In this document: positions 12,430 through 25,935 of the stretch, piece by piece
Position numbering within the stretch: the first letter of the stretch is position 1
How the letters are laid out: each line of letters starts with the position of its first letter
NCBI RefSeq assembly: GCF_051014685.1
Contig: NW_027479055.1
Coordinates: forward strand, 124,001 to 188,000
DNA length: 64,000 nucleotides
Reading direction: 5' to 3'
Source: Ptiloglossa arizonensis
Taxonomy: Eukaryota > Arthropoda > Insecta > Hymenoptera > Colletidae
Notes under the pieces: generated by a model
Told to the model about the DNA's origin: nothing
The model's database searches: none
What the model saw: the letters and a program-made list of their open reading frames with translations, nothing else
Translations under genes and position numbers: made by a program

Positions 12430-13850
12430 ACGCTTGAGAAACTCAAAATTTTCGCAGTTCTGATGCTCGAAACGATTAACTAGAACGGCCTAGGGGAAAA
12501 GTACGCATACCGTTGTAATCGGGCGAGATTCTACTTTCAGATGCAACAGAAATTTTGCGGATTGGTCAATCCGTTCGCGAGATATGGCGGTTTGGAAGTA
12601 AGAAACGCTTTAGAAACTCAAAATTTTCGCAGTTCTGATGCTCGAAACGAATAACTAGAACGGCCTAGGGGAAAAGTACGCATACCGTTGAAATCGGGCG
12701 AGTTTTTACTTTCAGATGCATCAGAAATTTTGCGGATTGGTCAATCCGTTCGCGAGATATGGCAGTTTGGAAGTAAGAAACGCTTGAGAAACTCAAAATT
12801 TTCGCAGTTCTGATGCTCGAAACGATTAACTAGAACGGCCTAGGGGAAAAGTACGCATACCGTTGTAAACGGGCGAGATTCTACTTTCAGATGCAACAGA
12901 AATTTTGCGGATTGGTCAATCCGTTCGCGAGATATGGCGGTTTGGAAGTAAGAAACGCTTTAGAAACTCAAAATTTTCGCAGTTCTGATGCTCGAAACGA
13001 ATAACTAGAACGGACTAGGGGAAAAGTACGCATACCGTTGTAATCGGGCGAGTTTCTACTTTCAGATGCAACAGAAATTTTGCGGATTAGTCAATCCGTT
13101 CGCGAGATATGGCAGTTTGGAGGTAAGAAACGCTTGAGAAACTCAAAATTTTCGCAGTTCTGATGCTCGACAAGCATAACTAGACCGTTCTAGGGGAAAA
13201 GCACGCATACCGTTGTAATCGGGCGACTTTCTACTTTCAGATGCAACAGAAATTTTGCGGATTGGTCAATCCGTTCGCGAGATATGGCAGTTTGGAGGTA
13301 AGAAACGGTTGAGAAACTCAAAATTTTCACAGTTCTGATGCTCGAAACGAATAACCAGAACGGCCTAGGGGAAAAGTACGCATACCGTTGTAATCGGGCG
13401 AGTTTCTACTTTCAGATGCAACAGAAATTTTGCGGATTGGTCAATCCGTTCGCGAGATATGGCGGTTTGGAAGTAAGAAACGCTTGAGAAACTCAAAATT
13501 TTCGCAGTTCTGATGCTCGAAACGAATAACTAGAACGGCCTAGGGGAAAAGTACGCATACCGTTGTAAACGGGCGAGTTTCTGCCTTCAGATGCAACAGA
13601 AATTTTGCGGATTGCTCAATCCGTTCGCGAGGTATGGCAATTTGGAGGTAAGAAACGCTTGAGAAACACAAAATTTTCGCAGTTCTGATGCTCGAAACGA
13701 TTAACTAGAACGGCCTAGGGGAAAAGTACGCATACCGTTGTAATCGGGCGAGTTTCTACTTTCAGATGCAACAGAAATTTTGCGGATTGGTCAATCCGTT
13801 CGCGAGATATGGCGGTTTGGAAGTAAGAAACGCTTGAGAAACTCAAAATT
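12430..13850 (+). repeat. Eight-monomer block reused at four places
   Basis: This run of monomers with GAGATTCTAC, CGCTTTAGAAAC, AGACCGTTCTAG + AAAGCACGC and GTTTCTGCCTTCAG occurs here, at about 16455-17875, at about 46356-47780, and in altered form at about 53850-54960. All copies keep marker order and the 175-bp register. Confidence 0.8.
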
Positions 13851-16800
13851 TTCGCAGTTCTGATGCTCGACAAGCATAACTAGAACGTTCTAGGGGAAAT
13901 GTACGCATACCGTTGTAATCGGGCGACTTTCTACTTTCAGATGCATCAGAAATTTTGCGGATTGGTCAATCCGTTCGCGAGATATGGCAGTTTGGAAGTA
14001 AGAAACGCTTGAGAAACTCAAAATTTTCGCAGTTCTGATGCTCGAAACGATTAACTAGAACGGCCTAGGGGAAAAGTACGCATACCGTTGTAATCGGGCG
14101 AGTTTCTACTTTCAGATGCAACAGAAATTTTGCGGATTGGTCAATCCGTTCGCGAGATATGGCGGTTTGGAAGTAAGAAACGCTTGAGAAACTCAAAATT
14201 TTCGCAGTTCTGATGCTCGAAACGAATAACTAGAACGGCCTAGGGGAAAAGTACGCATACCGTTGTAATCGGGCGAGTTTCTACTTTCAGATGCAACAGA
14301 AATTTTGCGGATTGGTCAATCCGTTCGCGAGATATGGCAGTTTGTAGGTAAGAAACGCTTGAGAAACTCAACATTTTCGCAGTTCTGATGCTCGAAACGA
14401 ATAACTAGAACGGCCTAGGGGAAAAGTAGGCATACCGTTGTAATCGGGCGAGTTTGTACTTTCAGATGCAACAGAAATTTTGCGGATTGGTCAATCCGTT
14501 CGCGAGATATGGCAGTTTGGATGTAAGAAACGCTTGAGAAACTCAAAATTTTCGCAGTTCTGATGCTCGACAAGCATAACTAGAACGGTCTAGGGGAAAA
14601 GTACGCATACCGTTGTAATCGGGCGAGTTTCTACTTTAAGATGCAACAGAAATTTTGCGGATTGGTCATTCCGTTCACGAGATATGGCAGTTTGGAGGTA
14701 AGAAACGCTTGAGAAACTCAAAATTTTCGCAGTTCTGATGCTCGACAAGCATAACTAGAACGTTCTAGGGGAAAAGTACGCATACCGTTGTAATCGGGCG
14801 ACTTTCTACTTTCAGATGCATCAGAAATTTTGCGGATTGGTCAATCCGTTCGCGAGATATGGCAGTTTGGAAGTAAGAAACGCTTGAGAATCTCAAAATT
14901 TTCGCAGTTCTGATGCTCGAAACGATTAACTAGAACGGCCTAGGGGAAAAGTACGCATACCGTTGTAATCGGGCGCGTTTCTACTTTCAGATGCAACAGA
15001 AATTTTGCGGATTGGTCAATCCGTTCGCGAGATATGGCGGTTTGGAAGTAAGAAACGCTTGAGAAACTCAAAATTTTCGCAGTTCTGATGCTCGAAACGA
15101 ATAACTAGAACGGCCTAGGGGAAAAGTACGCATACCGTTGTAATCGAGCGAGTTTCTACTTTCAGATGCAACAGAAATTTTGCGGATTGGTCAATCCGTT
15201 CGCGAGATATGGCAGTTTGGAGGAAAGAAACGCTTGAGAAACTCAAAATTTTCGCAGTTCTGATGCTCGAAACGAATAACTAGAACGGACTAGGGGAAAA
15301 GTACGCATACCGTTGTAATCGGGCGAGTTTCTACTTTCAGATGCAACAGAAATTTTGCGGATTGGTCAATCCGTTCGCGTGATATGGCAGTTTGGAGGTA
15401 AGAAACGCTTGAGAAACTCAAAATTTTCGCAGTTCTGATGCTCGCAACGAATAACTAGAACGGCCTAGGGGAAAAGTACGCATACCGTTGTAATCGGGCG
15501 AGTTTCTACTTTCAGATGCAACAGAAATTTTGCGGATTAGTCAATCCGTTCGCGAGATATGGCAGTTTGGAGATAAGAAACGCTTGAGAAACTCAAAATT
15601 TTCGCAGTTCTGATGCTCGACAAGCATAACTAGAACGGTCTAGGGGAAAAGTACGCATACCGTTGTAATCGGGCGACTTTCTACTTTCAGATGCAACAGA
15701 AATTTTGAGGATTGGTCAATCCGTTCGCGAGATATGGCAGTTTGGAGGTAAGAAACGCTTGAGAAACTCAACATTTTCGCAGTTCTGATGCTCGAAACGA
15801 ATAACTAGAACGGCCTAGGGGAAAAGTAGGCATACCGTTGTAATCGGGCGAGTTTGTACTTTCAGGTGCAACAGAAATTTTGCGGACTGGTCAATCCGTT
15901 CGCGAGATATGGCAGTTTGGAGGTAAGAAACGCTTGAGAAACTCAAAATTTTCGCAGTTCTGATGCTCGAAACGAATAACTAGAACGGACTAGGGGAAAA
16001 GTACGCATACCGTTGTAATCGGGCGAGTTTCTACTTTCAGATGCAACAGAAATTTTGCGGATTGGTCAATCCGTTCGCGAGATATGGCAGTTTGGAAGTA
16101 TGAAACACTTGAGAAACACAAAATTTTCGCAGTTCTGATGCCCGAAACGAATAACTAGAGCGGCCTAGGGGAAAAGTACGCATACCGTTGTAATCGGGCG
16201 AGTTTCTACTTTCAGATGCATCAGAAATTTTGCGGATTGGTCAATCCGTACGCGAGATATGGCAGTTTGGAGGTAAGAAACGCTTGAGAAACTCAAAATT
16301 TTCGCAGTTCTGATGCTCGACAAGCATAACTAGAACGTTCTAGGGGAAAAGTACGCATACCGTTGTAATCGGGCGACTTTCTACTTTCAGATGCATCAGA
16401 AATTTTGCGGATTGGTCAATCCGTTCGCGAGATATGGCAGTTTGGAACTAAGAAACGCTTGAGAAACTCAAAATTTTCGCAGTTCTGATGCTCGAAACGA
16501 TTAACTAGAACGGCCTAGGGGAAAAGTACGCATACCGTTGTAATCGGGCGAGATTCTACTTTCAGATGCAACAGAAATTTTGCGGATTGGTCAATCCGTT
16601 CGCGAGATATGGCGGTTTGGAAGTAAGAAACGCTTTAGAAACTCAAAATTTTCGCAGTTCTGATGCTCGAAACGAATAACTAGAACGGCCTAGGGGAAAA
16701 GTACGCATACCGTTGAAATCGGGCGAGTTTTTACTTTCAGATGCATCAGAAATTTTGCGGATTGGTCAATCCGTTCGCGAGATATGGCAGTTTGGAAGTA

Positions 16801-19800
16801 AGAAACGCTTGAGAAACTCAAAATTTTCGCAGTTCTGATGCTCGAAACGATTAACTAGAACGGCCTAGGGGAAAAGTACGCATACCGTTGTAAACGGGCG
16901 AGATTCTACTTTCAGATGCAACAGAAATTTTGCGGATTGGTCAATCCGTTCGCGAGATATGGCGGTTTGGAAGTAAGAAACGCTTTAGAAACTCAAAATT
17001 TTCGCAGTTCTGATGCTCGAAACGAATAACTAGAACGGACTAGGGGAAAAGTACGCATACCGTTGTAATCGGGCGAGTTTCTACTTTCAGATGCAACAGA
17101 AATTTTGCGGATTAGTCAATCCGTTCGCGAGATATGGCAGTTTGGAGGTAAGAAACGCTTGAGAAACTCAAAATTTTCGCAGTTCTGATGCTCGACAAGC
17201 ATAACTAGACCGTTCTAGGGGAAAAGCACGCATACCGTTGTAATCGGGCGACTTTCTACTTTCAGATGCAACAGAAATTTTGCGGATTGGTCAATCCGTT
17301 CGCGAGATATGGCAGTTTGGAGGTAAGAAACGGTTGAGAAACTCAAAATTTTCACAGTTCTGATGCTCGAAACGAATAACCAGAACGGCCTAGGGGAAAA
17401 GTACGCATACCGTTGTAATCGGGCGAGTTTCTACTTTCAGATGCAACAGAAATTTTGCGGATTGGTCAATCCGTTCGCGAGATATGGCGGTTTGGAAGTA
17501 AGAAACGCTTGAGAAACTCAAAATTTTCGCAGTTCTGATGCTCGAAACGAATAACTAGAACGGCCTAGGGGAAAAGTACGCATACCGTTGTAAACGGGCG
17601 AGTTTCTGCCTTCAGATGCAACAGAAATTTTGCGGATTGCTCAATCCGTTCGCGAGGTATGGCAATTTGGAGGTAAGAAACGCTTGAGAAACACAAAATT
17701 TTCGCAGTTCTGATGCTCGAAACGATTAACTAGAACGGCCTAGGGGAAAAGTACGCATACCGTTGTAATCGGGCGAGTTTCTACTTTCAGATGCAACAGA
17801 AATTTTGCGGATTGGTCAATCCGTTCGCGAGATATGGCGGTTTGGAAGTAAGAAACGCTTGAGAAACTCAAAATTTTCGCAGTTCTGATGCTCGACAAGC
17901 ATAACTAGAACGTTCTAGGGGAAATGTACGCATACCGTTGTAATCGGGCGACTTTCTACTTTCAGATGCATCAGAAATTTTGCGGATTGGTCAATCCGTT
18001 CGCGAGATATGGCAGTTTGGAAGTAAGAAACGCTTGAGAAACTCAAAATTTTCGCAGTTCTGATGCTCGAAACGATTAACTAGAACGGCCTAGGGGAAAA
18101 GTACGCATACCGTTGTAATCGGGCGAGTTTCTACTTTCAGATGCAACAGAAATTTTGCGGATTGGTCAATCCGTTCGCGAGATATGGCGGTTTGGAAGTA
18201 AGAAACGCTTGAGAAACTCAAAATTTTCGCAGTTCTGATGCTCGAAACGAATAACTAGAACGGCCTAGGGGAAAAGTACGCATACCGTTGTAATCGGGCG
18301 AGTTTCTACTTTCAGATGCAACAGAAATTTTGCGGATTGGTCAATCCGTTCGCGAGATATGGCAGTTTGTAGGTAAGAAACGCTTGAGAAACTCAACATT
18401 TTCGCAGTTCTGATGCTCGAAACGAATAACTAGAACGGCCTAGGGGAAAAGTAGGCATACCGTTGTAATCGGGCGAGTTTGTACTTTCAGATGCAACAGA
18501 AATTTTGCGGATTGGTCAATCCGTTCGCGAGATATGGCAGTTTGGATGTAAGAAACGCTTGAGAAACTCAAAATTTTCGCAGTTCTGATGCTCGACAAGC
18601 ATAACTAGAACGGTCTAGGGGAAAAGTACGCATACCGTTGTAATCGGGCGAGTTTCTACTTTAAGATGCAACAGAAATTTTGCGGATTGGTCATTCCGTT
18701 CACGAGATATGGCAGTTTGGAGGTAAGAAACGCTTGAGAAACTCAAAATTTTCGCAGTTCTGATGCTCGACAAGCATAACTAGAACGTTCTAGGGGAAAA
18801 GTACGCATACCGTTGTAATCGGGCGACTTTCTACTTTCAGATGCATCAGAAATTTTGCGGATTGGTCAATCCGTTCGCGAGATATGGCAGTTTGGAAGTA
18901 AGAAACGCTTGAGAATCTCAAAATTTTCGCAGTTCTGATGCTCGAAACGATTAACTAGAACGGCCTAGGGGAAAAGTACGCATACCGTTGTAATCGGGCG
19001 CGTTTCTACTTTCAGATGCAACAGAAATTTTGCGGATTGGTCAATCCGTTCGCGAGATATGGCGGTTTGGAAGTAAGAAACGCTTGAGAAACTCAAAATT
19101 TTCGCAGTTCTGATGCTCGAAACGAATAACTAGAACGGCCTAGGGGAAAAGTACGCATACCGTTGTAATCGAGCGAGTTTCTACTTTCAGATGCAACAGA
19201 AATTTTGCGGATTGGTCAATCCGTTCGCGAGATATGGCAGTTTGGAGGAAAGAAACGCTTGAGAAACTCAAAATTTTCGCAGTTCTGATGCTCGAAACGA
19301 ATAACTAGAACGGACTAGGGGAAAAGTACGCATACCGTTGTAATCGGGCGAGTTTCTACTTTCAGATGCAACAGAAATTTTGCGGATTGGTCAATCCGTT
19401 CGCGTGATATGGCAGTTTGGAGGTAAGAAACGCTTGAGAAACTCAAAATTTTCGCAGTTCTGATGCTCGCAACGAATAACTAGAACGGCCTAGGGGAAAA
19501 GTACGCATACCGTTGTAATCGGGCGAGTTTCTACTTTCAGATGCAACAGAAATTTTGCGGATTAGTCAATCCGTTCGCGAGATATGGCAGTTTGGAGGTA
19601 AGAAACGCTTGAGAAACTCAAAATTTTCGCAGTTCTGATGCTCGACAAGCATAACTAGAACGGTCTAGGGGAAAAGTACGCATACCGTTGTAATCGGGCG
19701 ACTTTCTACTATCAGATGCAACAGAAATTTTGCGGATTGGTCAATCCGTTCGCGAGATATGGCAGTTTGGAGGTAAGAAACGGTCGAGAAACTCAAAATT

Positions 19801-20090
19801 ATCACAGTTCTGATACTCGAAACGAATAACCAGAACGGCCCAGGGGAAAAGTACGCATACCGTTGTAATCGGGCGAGTTTCTACTTTCAGATGCAACAGA
19901 AATTTTGCGGATTGGTCAATCCGTTCGCGAGATATGGCAGTTTGGAGGTAAGCAACGCTTAAGAAACCCAAAATTTTCGCAGTTCTCATGCTCGAAACGA
20001 TTAACTACAACGGCCTACGGGAAACGTACGCATACCGTTGTAATCGGGCGAGTTTCTACTTTCAGATGCAACAGAAATTTTGCGGATTGT

Positions 20091-20105
20091 TCAATCCGTC
20101 GCGAG
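20091..20105 (+). other. Single-base-deleted monomer (174 bp), copy 1
   Basis: CAATCCGTCGCGAG lacks one T of the standard CAATCCGTTCGCGAG. It is one of only two 1-bp length changes in the window; the other is its duplicate. Confidence 0.9.
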
Positions 20106-23064
20106 ATATGGCAGTTTGGAAGTAAGAAACGCTTGAGAAACTCAAAATTTTCGCAGTTCTGATGCTCGAAACGAATAACTAGAACGGCCTAGGGGAAAAG
20201 TACGCATACCGTTGTAATCGGGCGAGTTTCTACTTTCAGATGCAACAGAAATTTTGCGGATTGGTCAATCCGTTCGCGAGATATGGCAGTTTGGAGGTAA
20301 GAAACGCTTGAGAAACTCAAAATTTTCGCAGTTCTGATGCTCGACAAGCATAACTAGAGCGGTCTAGGGGAAAAGTACGCATACCGTTGTAATCGGGCGA
20401 CTTTCTACTTTCAGATGCAACAGAAATTTTGCGGATTGGTCAATCCGTTCGCGAGATATGGCAGTTTGGAGGTAAGAAACGGTCGAGAAACTCAAAATTA
20501 TCACAGTTCTGATACTCGAAACGAATAACCAGAACGGCCCAGGGGAAAAGTACGCATACCGTTGTAATCGGGCGACTTTCTACTTTCAGATGCAACAGAA
20601 ATTTTGCGGATTGGTCAATCCGTTCGCGAGATATGGCAGTTTGGAGGTAAGAAACGGTCGAGAAACTCAAAATTATCACAGTTCTGATACTCGAAACGAA
20701 TAACCAGAACGGCCCAGGGGAAAAGTACGCATACCGTTGTAATCGGGCGAGTTTCTACTTTCAGATGCAACAGAAATTTTGCGGATTGGTCAATCCGTTC
20801 GCGAGATATGGCAGTTTGGATGTAAGAAACGCTTGAGAAACTCAACATTTTCGCAGTTCTGATGCTCGAAACGAATAACCAGAACGGCCGAAGGGAAAAG
20901 TACGCATACCGTTGTAATCGGGCGAGTTTCTACTTTCAGATGCAACAGAAATTTTGCGGATTAGTCAATCCGTTCGCGAGATATGGCAGTTTGGAAGTAA
21001 GAAACGCTTGAGAAACTCAAAATTTTCGCAGTTCTGATGCTCGAAACGATTAACTAGAACGGCCTAGGGGAAAAGTACGCATACCGTTGTAATCGGGCGA
21101 GTTTCTACTTTCAGATGCAACAGAAATTTTGCGGATTGGTCAATCCGTTCGCGAGATATGGCGGTTTGGAAGTAAGAAACGCTTGAGAAACTCAAAATTT
21201 TCGCAGTTCTGATGCTCGAAACGAATAACTAGAACGGCCTAGGGGAAAAGTACGCATACCGTTGTAATCGGGCGAGTTTCTACTTTCAGATGCAACAGAA
21301 ATTTTGCGGATTGGTCAATCCGTTCGCGAGATATGGCAGTTTGGAGGTAAGAAACGCTTGAGAAACTCAAAATTTTCGCAGTTCTGATGCTCGAAACGAA
21401 TAACTAGAACGGCCTAGGGGAAAAGTACGCATACCGTTGTAATCGGGCGAGTTTCTACTTTCAGATGCAACAGAAATTTTGCGGATTAGTCAATCCGTTC
21501 GCGAGATATGGCAGTTTGGAGGTAAGAAACGCTTGAGAAACTCAAAATTTTCGCAGTTCTGATGCTCGACAAGCATAACTAGAGCGGTCTATGGGAAAAG
21601 TACGCATACCGTTGTAATCGGGCGAGTTTCTACTTTCAGATGCAACAGAAATTTTGCGGATTGGTCAATCCGTTCGCGAGATATGGCAGTTTGGAGGTAA
21701 GAAACGGTTGAGAAACTCAAAATTTTCGCAGTTCTGATGCTCGAAACGAGTAACTAGAACCGACTAGGGGAAAAGTGCGCATACCGTTGTAATCGGGCGA
21801 ATTTCTACTTTCAGATGCAACAGAAATTTTGCGGATTGGTCAATCCGTTCGCGAGATATGGCAGTTTGTAGGTAAGAAACGCTTGAGAAACTCAACATTT
21901 TCGCAGTTCTGATGCTCGAAACGAATAACTAGAACGGCCTAGGGAAAAACTACATCTACCGTTGTAATCGGGCGAGTTTCTACTTTCAGATGCAACAGAA
22001 ATTTTGCGGATTGGTCAATCCGTTCGCGAGATATGGCAGTTTGGAGGTAAGAAACGCTTGAGAAACTCAAAATTTTCGCAGTTCTGATGCTCGACAAGCA
22101 TAACTAGAACGGTCTAGGGGAAAAGTACGCATACCGTTGTAATCGGGCGAATTTCTACTTTCAGATGCAACAGAAATTTTGAGGATTGGTCAATCCGTTC
22201 GCGAGATATGGCAGTTTGTAGGTAAGAAACGCTTGAGAAACTCAACATTTTCGCAGTTCTGATGCTCGAAACGAATAACTAGAACGGCCTAGGGGAAAAG
22301 TACGCATACCGTTGTAATCGGGCGAGTTTCTACTTTCAGATGCAACAGAAATTTTACGGATTGGTCAATCCATTCGCGAGATATGGCAGTTTGGAGGTAA
22401 GAAACGCTTGAGAAACTCAAAATTTTCGCAGTTCTGATGCTCGACAAGCATAACCAGAACGTTCTAGGGGAAAAGTACGCATACCGTTGTAATCGGGCGA
22501 GTTTCTACCTTCAGATGCAACAGAAATTTTGCGGATTGGTCAATCCGTTCGCGAGGTATGGCAGTTTGGAGGTAAGAAACGCTTGAGAAACTCAAAATTT
22601 TCGCAGTTCTGGTGCTCGACAAGCATAACTAGAGCGGTCTAGGGGAAAAGTACGCATACCGTTGTAATCGGGCGAATTTCTACTTTCAGATGCAACAGAA
22701 ATTTTGCGGATTGGTCAATCCTTTCGCGAGATATGGCAGTTTGGAGGTAAGAAACGGTTGAGAAACTCAAAATTTTCACAGTTCTGATGCTCGAAACGAA
22801 TAACCAGTACGGCCTAGGGGAAAAGTACGCATACCGTTGTAATCGGGCGAGTTTCTACTTTCAGATGCAACAGAAATTTTGCGGATTGGTCAATCCGTTC
22901 GCGAGATATGGCAGTTTGTAGGTAAGAAACGCTTGAGAAACTCAACATTTTCGCAGTTCTCATGCTCGAAACGATTAACTACAACGGCCTACGGGAAACG
23001 TACGCATACCGTTGTAATCGGGCGAGTTTCTACTTTCAGATGCAACAGAAATTTTGCGGATTGT

Positions 23065-23079
23065 TCAATCCGTCGCGAG
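23065..23079 (+). other. Single-base-deleted monomer (174 bp), copy 2
   Basis: Same missing T as at 20099, 2974 bp downstream, carried by the ~2974-bp tandem duplication. It marks common descent of the two blocks. Confidence 0.9.
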
Positions 23080-25882
23080 ATATGGCAGTTTGGAAGTAAG
23101 AAACGCTTGAGAAACTCAAAATTTTCGCAGTTCTGATGCTCGAAACGAATAACTAGAACGGCCTAGGGGAAAAGTACGCATACCGTTGTAATCGGGCGAG
23201 TTTCTACTTTCAGATGCAACAGAAATTTTGCGGATTGGTCAATCCGTTCGCGAGATATGGCAGTTTGGAGGTAAGAAACGCTTGAGAAACTCAAAATTTT
23301 CGCAGTTCTGATGCTCGACAAGCATAACTAGAGCGGTCTAGGGGAAAAGTACGCATACCGTTGTAATCGGGCGACTTTCTACTTTCAGATGCAACAGAAA
23401 TTTTGCGGATTGGTCAATCCGTTCGCGAGATATGGCAGTTTGGAGGTAAGAAACGGTCGAGAAACTCAAAATTATCACAGTTCTGATACTCGAAACGAAT
23501 AACCAGAACGGCCCAGGGGAAAAGTACGCATACCGTTGTAATCGGGCGACTTTCTACTTTCAGATGCAACAGAAATTTTGCGGATTGGTCAATCCGTTCG
23601 CGAGATATGGCAGTTTGGAGGTAAGAAACGGTCGAGAAACTCAAAATTATCACAGTTCTGATACTCGAAACGAATAACCAGAACGGCCCAGGGGAAAAGT
23701 ACGCATACCGTTGTAATCGGGCGAGTTTCTACTTTCAGATGCAACAGAAATTTTGCGGATTGGTCAATCCGTTCGCGAGATATGGCAGTTTGGAGGTAAG
23801 AAACGCTTGAGAAACTCAACATTTTCGCAGTTCTGATGCTCGAAACGAATAACCAGAACGGCCGAAGGGAAAAGTACGCATACCGTTGTAATCGGGCGAG
23901 TTTCTACTTTCAGATGCAACAGAAATTTTGCGGATTAGTCAATCCGTTCGCGAGATATGGCAGTTTGGAAGTAAGAAACGCTTGAGAAACTCAAAATTTT
24001 CGCAGTTCTGATGCTCGAAACGATTAACTAGAACGGCCTAGGGGAAAAGTACGCATACCGTTGTAATCGGGCGAGTTTCTACTTTCAGATGCAACAGAAA
24101 TTTTGCGGATTGGTCAATCCGTTCGCGAGATATGGCGGTTTGGAAGTAAGAAACGCTTGAGAAACTCAAAATTTTCGCAGTTCTGATGCTCGAAACGAAT
24201 AACTAGAACGGCCTAGGGGAAAAGTACGCATACCGTTGTAATCGGGCGAGTTTCTACTTTCAGATGCAACAGAAATTTTGCGGATTGGTCAATCCGTTCG
24301 CGAGATATGGCAGTTTGGAGGTAAGAAACGCTTGAGAAACTCAAAATTTTCGCAGTTCTGATGCTCGAAACGAATAACTAGAACGGCCTAGGGGAAAAGT
24401 ACGCATACCGTTGTAATCGGGCGAGTTTCTACTTTCAGATGCAACAGAAATTTTGCGGATTGGTCAATCCGTTCGCGAGATATGGCAGTTTGGAGGTAAG
24501 AAACGCTTGAGAAACTCAAAATTTTCGCAGTTCTGATGCTCGAAACGAGTAACTAGAACCGACTAGGGGAAAAGTGCGCATACCGTTGTAATCGGGCGAA
24601 TTTCTACTTTCAGATGCAACAGAAATTTTGCGGATTGGTCAATCCGTTCGCGAGATATGGCAGTTTGTAGGTAAGAAACGCTTGAGAAACTCAACATTTT
24701 CGCAGTTCTGATGCTCGAAACGAATAACTAGAACGGCCTAGGGAAAAACTACATCTACCGTTGTAATCGGGCGAGTTTCTACTTTCAGATGCAACAGAAA
24801 TTTTGAGGATTGGTCAATCCGTTCGCGAGATATGGCAGTTTGTAGGTAAGAAACGCTTGAGAAACTCAACATTTTCGCAGTTCTGATGCTCGAAACGAAT
24901 AACTAGAACGGCCTAGGGGAAAAGTACGCATACCGTTGTAATCGGGCGAGTTTCTACTTTCAGATGCAACAGAAATTTTACGGATTGGTCAATCCATTCG
25001 CGAGATATGGCAGTTTGGAGGTAAGAAACGCTTGAGAAACTCAAAATTTTCGCAGTTCTGATGCTCGACAAGCATAACCAGAACGTTCTAGGGGAAAAGT
25101 ACGCATACCGTTGTAATCGGGCGAGTTTCTACCTTCAGATGCAACAGAAATTTTGCGGATTGGTCAATCCGTTCGCGAGGTATGGCAGTTTGGAGGTAAG
25201 AAACGCTTGAGAAACTCAAAATTTTCGCAGTTCTGGTGCTCGACAAGCATAACTAGAGCGGTCTAGGGGAAAAGTACGCATACCGTTGTAATCGGGCGAA
25301 TTTCTACTTTCAGATGCAACAGAAATTTTGAGGATTGGTCAATCCGTTCGCGAGATATGGCAGTTTGTAGGTAAGAAACGCTTGAGAAACTCAACATTTT
25401 CGCAGTTCTGATGCTCGAAACGAATAACTAGAACGGCCTAGTGGAAAAGTACGCATACCGTTGTAATCGGGCGAGTTTCTACTTTCAGATGCAACAGAAA
25501 TTTTACGGATTGGTCAATCCGTTCGCGAGATATGGCAGTTTGGATGTAAGAAACGCTTGAGAAACTCAAAATTTTCGCAGTTCTGATGCTCGACAAGCAT
25601 AACCAGAACGTTCTAGGGGAAAAGTACGCATACCGTTGTAATCGGGCGAGTTTCTACCTTCAGATGCAACAGAAATTTTGCGGATTGGTCAATCCGTTCG
25701 CGAGGTATGGCAGTTTGGAGGTAAGAAACGCTTGAGAAACTCAAAATTTTCGCAGTTCTGATGCTCGACAAGCATAACTAGAACGGTCTAGGGGAAAAGT
25801 ACGCATACCGTTGTAATCGGGCCAATTTCTACTTTCAGATGCAACAGAAATTTTGCGGATTGGTCAATCCGTTCGCGAGATA

Positions 25883-25909
25883 CTACCTTGATCAAAAAGT
25901 TTTAGGACT
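25883..25909 (+). repeat. Mariner copy 1 terminal inverted repeat, left end
   Basis: This 27-bp terminal repeat begins CTACCTTGATCAAAAAG and directly follows the duplicated TA. It differs from the right-end repeat at position 3 (A versus T) and position 20 (T versus C). It contains the palindrome TTGATCAA. This is the end downstream of the transposase reading frame, and it is overlapped at its inner edge by a minus-strand AATAAA (25909-25914), a possible polyadenylation signal. Confidence 0.95.
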
Positions 25910-25935
25910 TTATTCATAAAATCAAAAATACAAAT

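Larger units (their letters stand above)
11550..19599 (+). repeat. 4025-bp higher-order unit (23-mer), two tandem copies
   Basis: Bases of about 11550-15574 are repeated at about 15575-19599, an offset of exactly 4025 bp or 23 monomers. Rare markers occur in both in the same order: GATGCCCGAAACG (12114 and 16139), GAGATTCTAC, CGCTTTAGAAAC, AGACCGTTCTAG with AAAGCACGC, and GTTTCTGCCTTCAG. The copies look nearly identical by eye, so the duplication is recent. Boundaries are accurate to roughly one monomer. Confidence 0.9.
19980..25310 (+). repeat. ~2974-bp higher-order unit, two tandem copies, the second shortened
   Basis: Bases of about 19980-22953 recur from about 22954 at an offset of 2974 bp (17 monomers minus 1 bp). 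The 1-bp shortfall is a single missing T in a monomer reading CAATCCGTCGCGAG, present in both copies near 20099 and 23073. Further right the offset falls to 2799 and then 2624, so the second copy lost two separate whole monomers. The rare markers AACTACATCTACC, TTTTACGG and TTCTGGTGCTCG occur in both. Confidence 0.85.
1..25882 (+). repeat. 175-bp satellite array, left segment
   Basis: This is uninterrupted head-to-tail satellite of about 148 monomers. Taking AGAAACGCTT as monomer start, it recurs at 1, 176, 351 and so on with a period of exactly 175 bp, except one 174-bp monomer near 20099 and one near 23073. Monomers differ mainly by substitutions at fixed sites. Examples are the last six bases (GGAGGT, GGAAGT, GTAGGT, GGATGT), ACGCTT versus ACGGTT or ACACTT, and CTCGAAACGA versus CTCGACAAGC. 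No gene, tRNA or rRNA is visible. The segment begins outside the window and stops at the TA where mariner copy 1 is inserted. A centromeric or pericentromeric location is inferred from the repeat structure and not shown by the sequence. Confidence 0.98.
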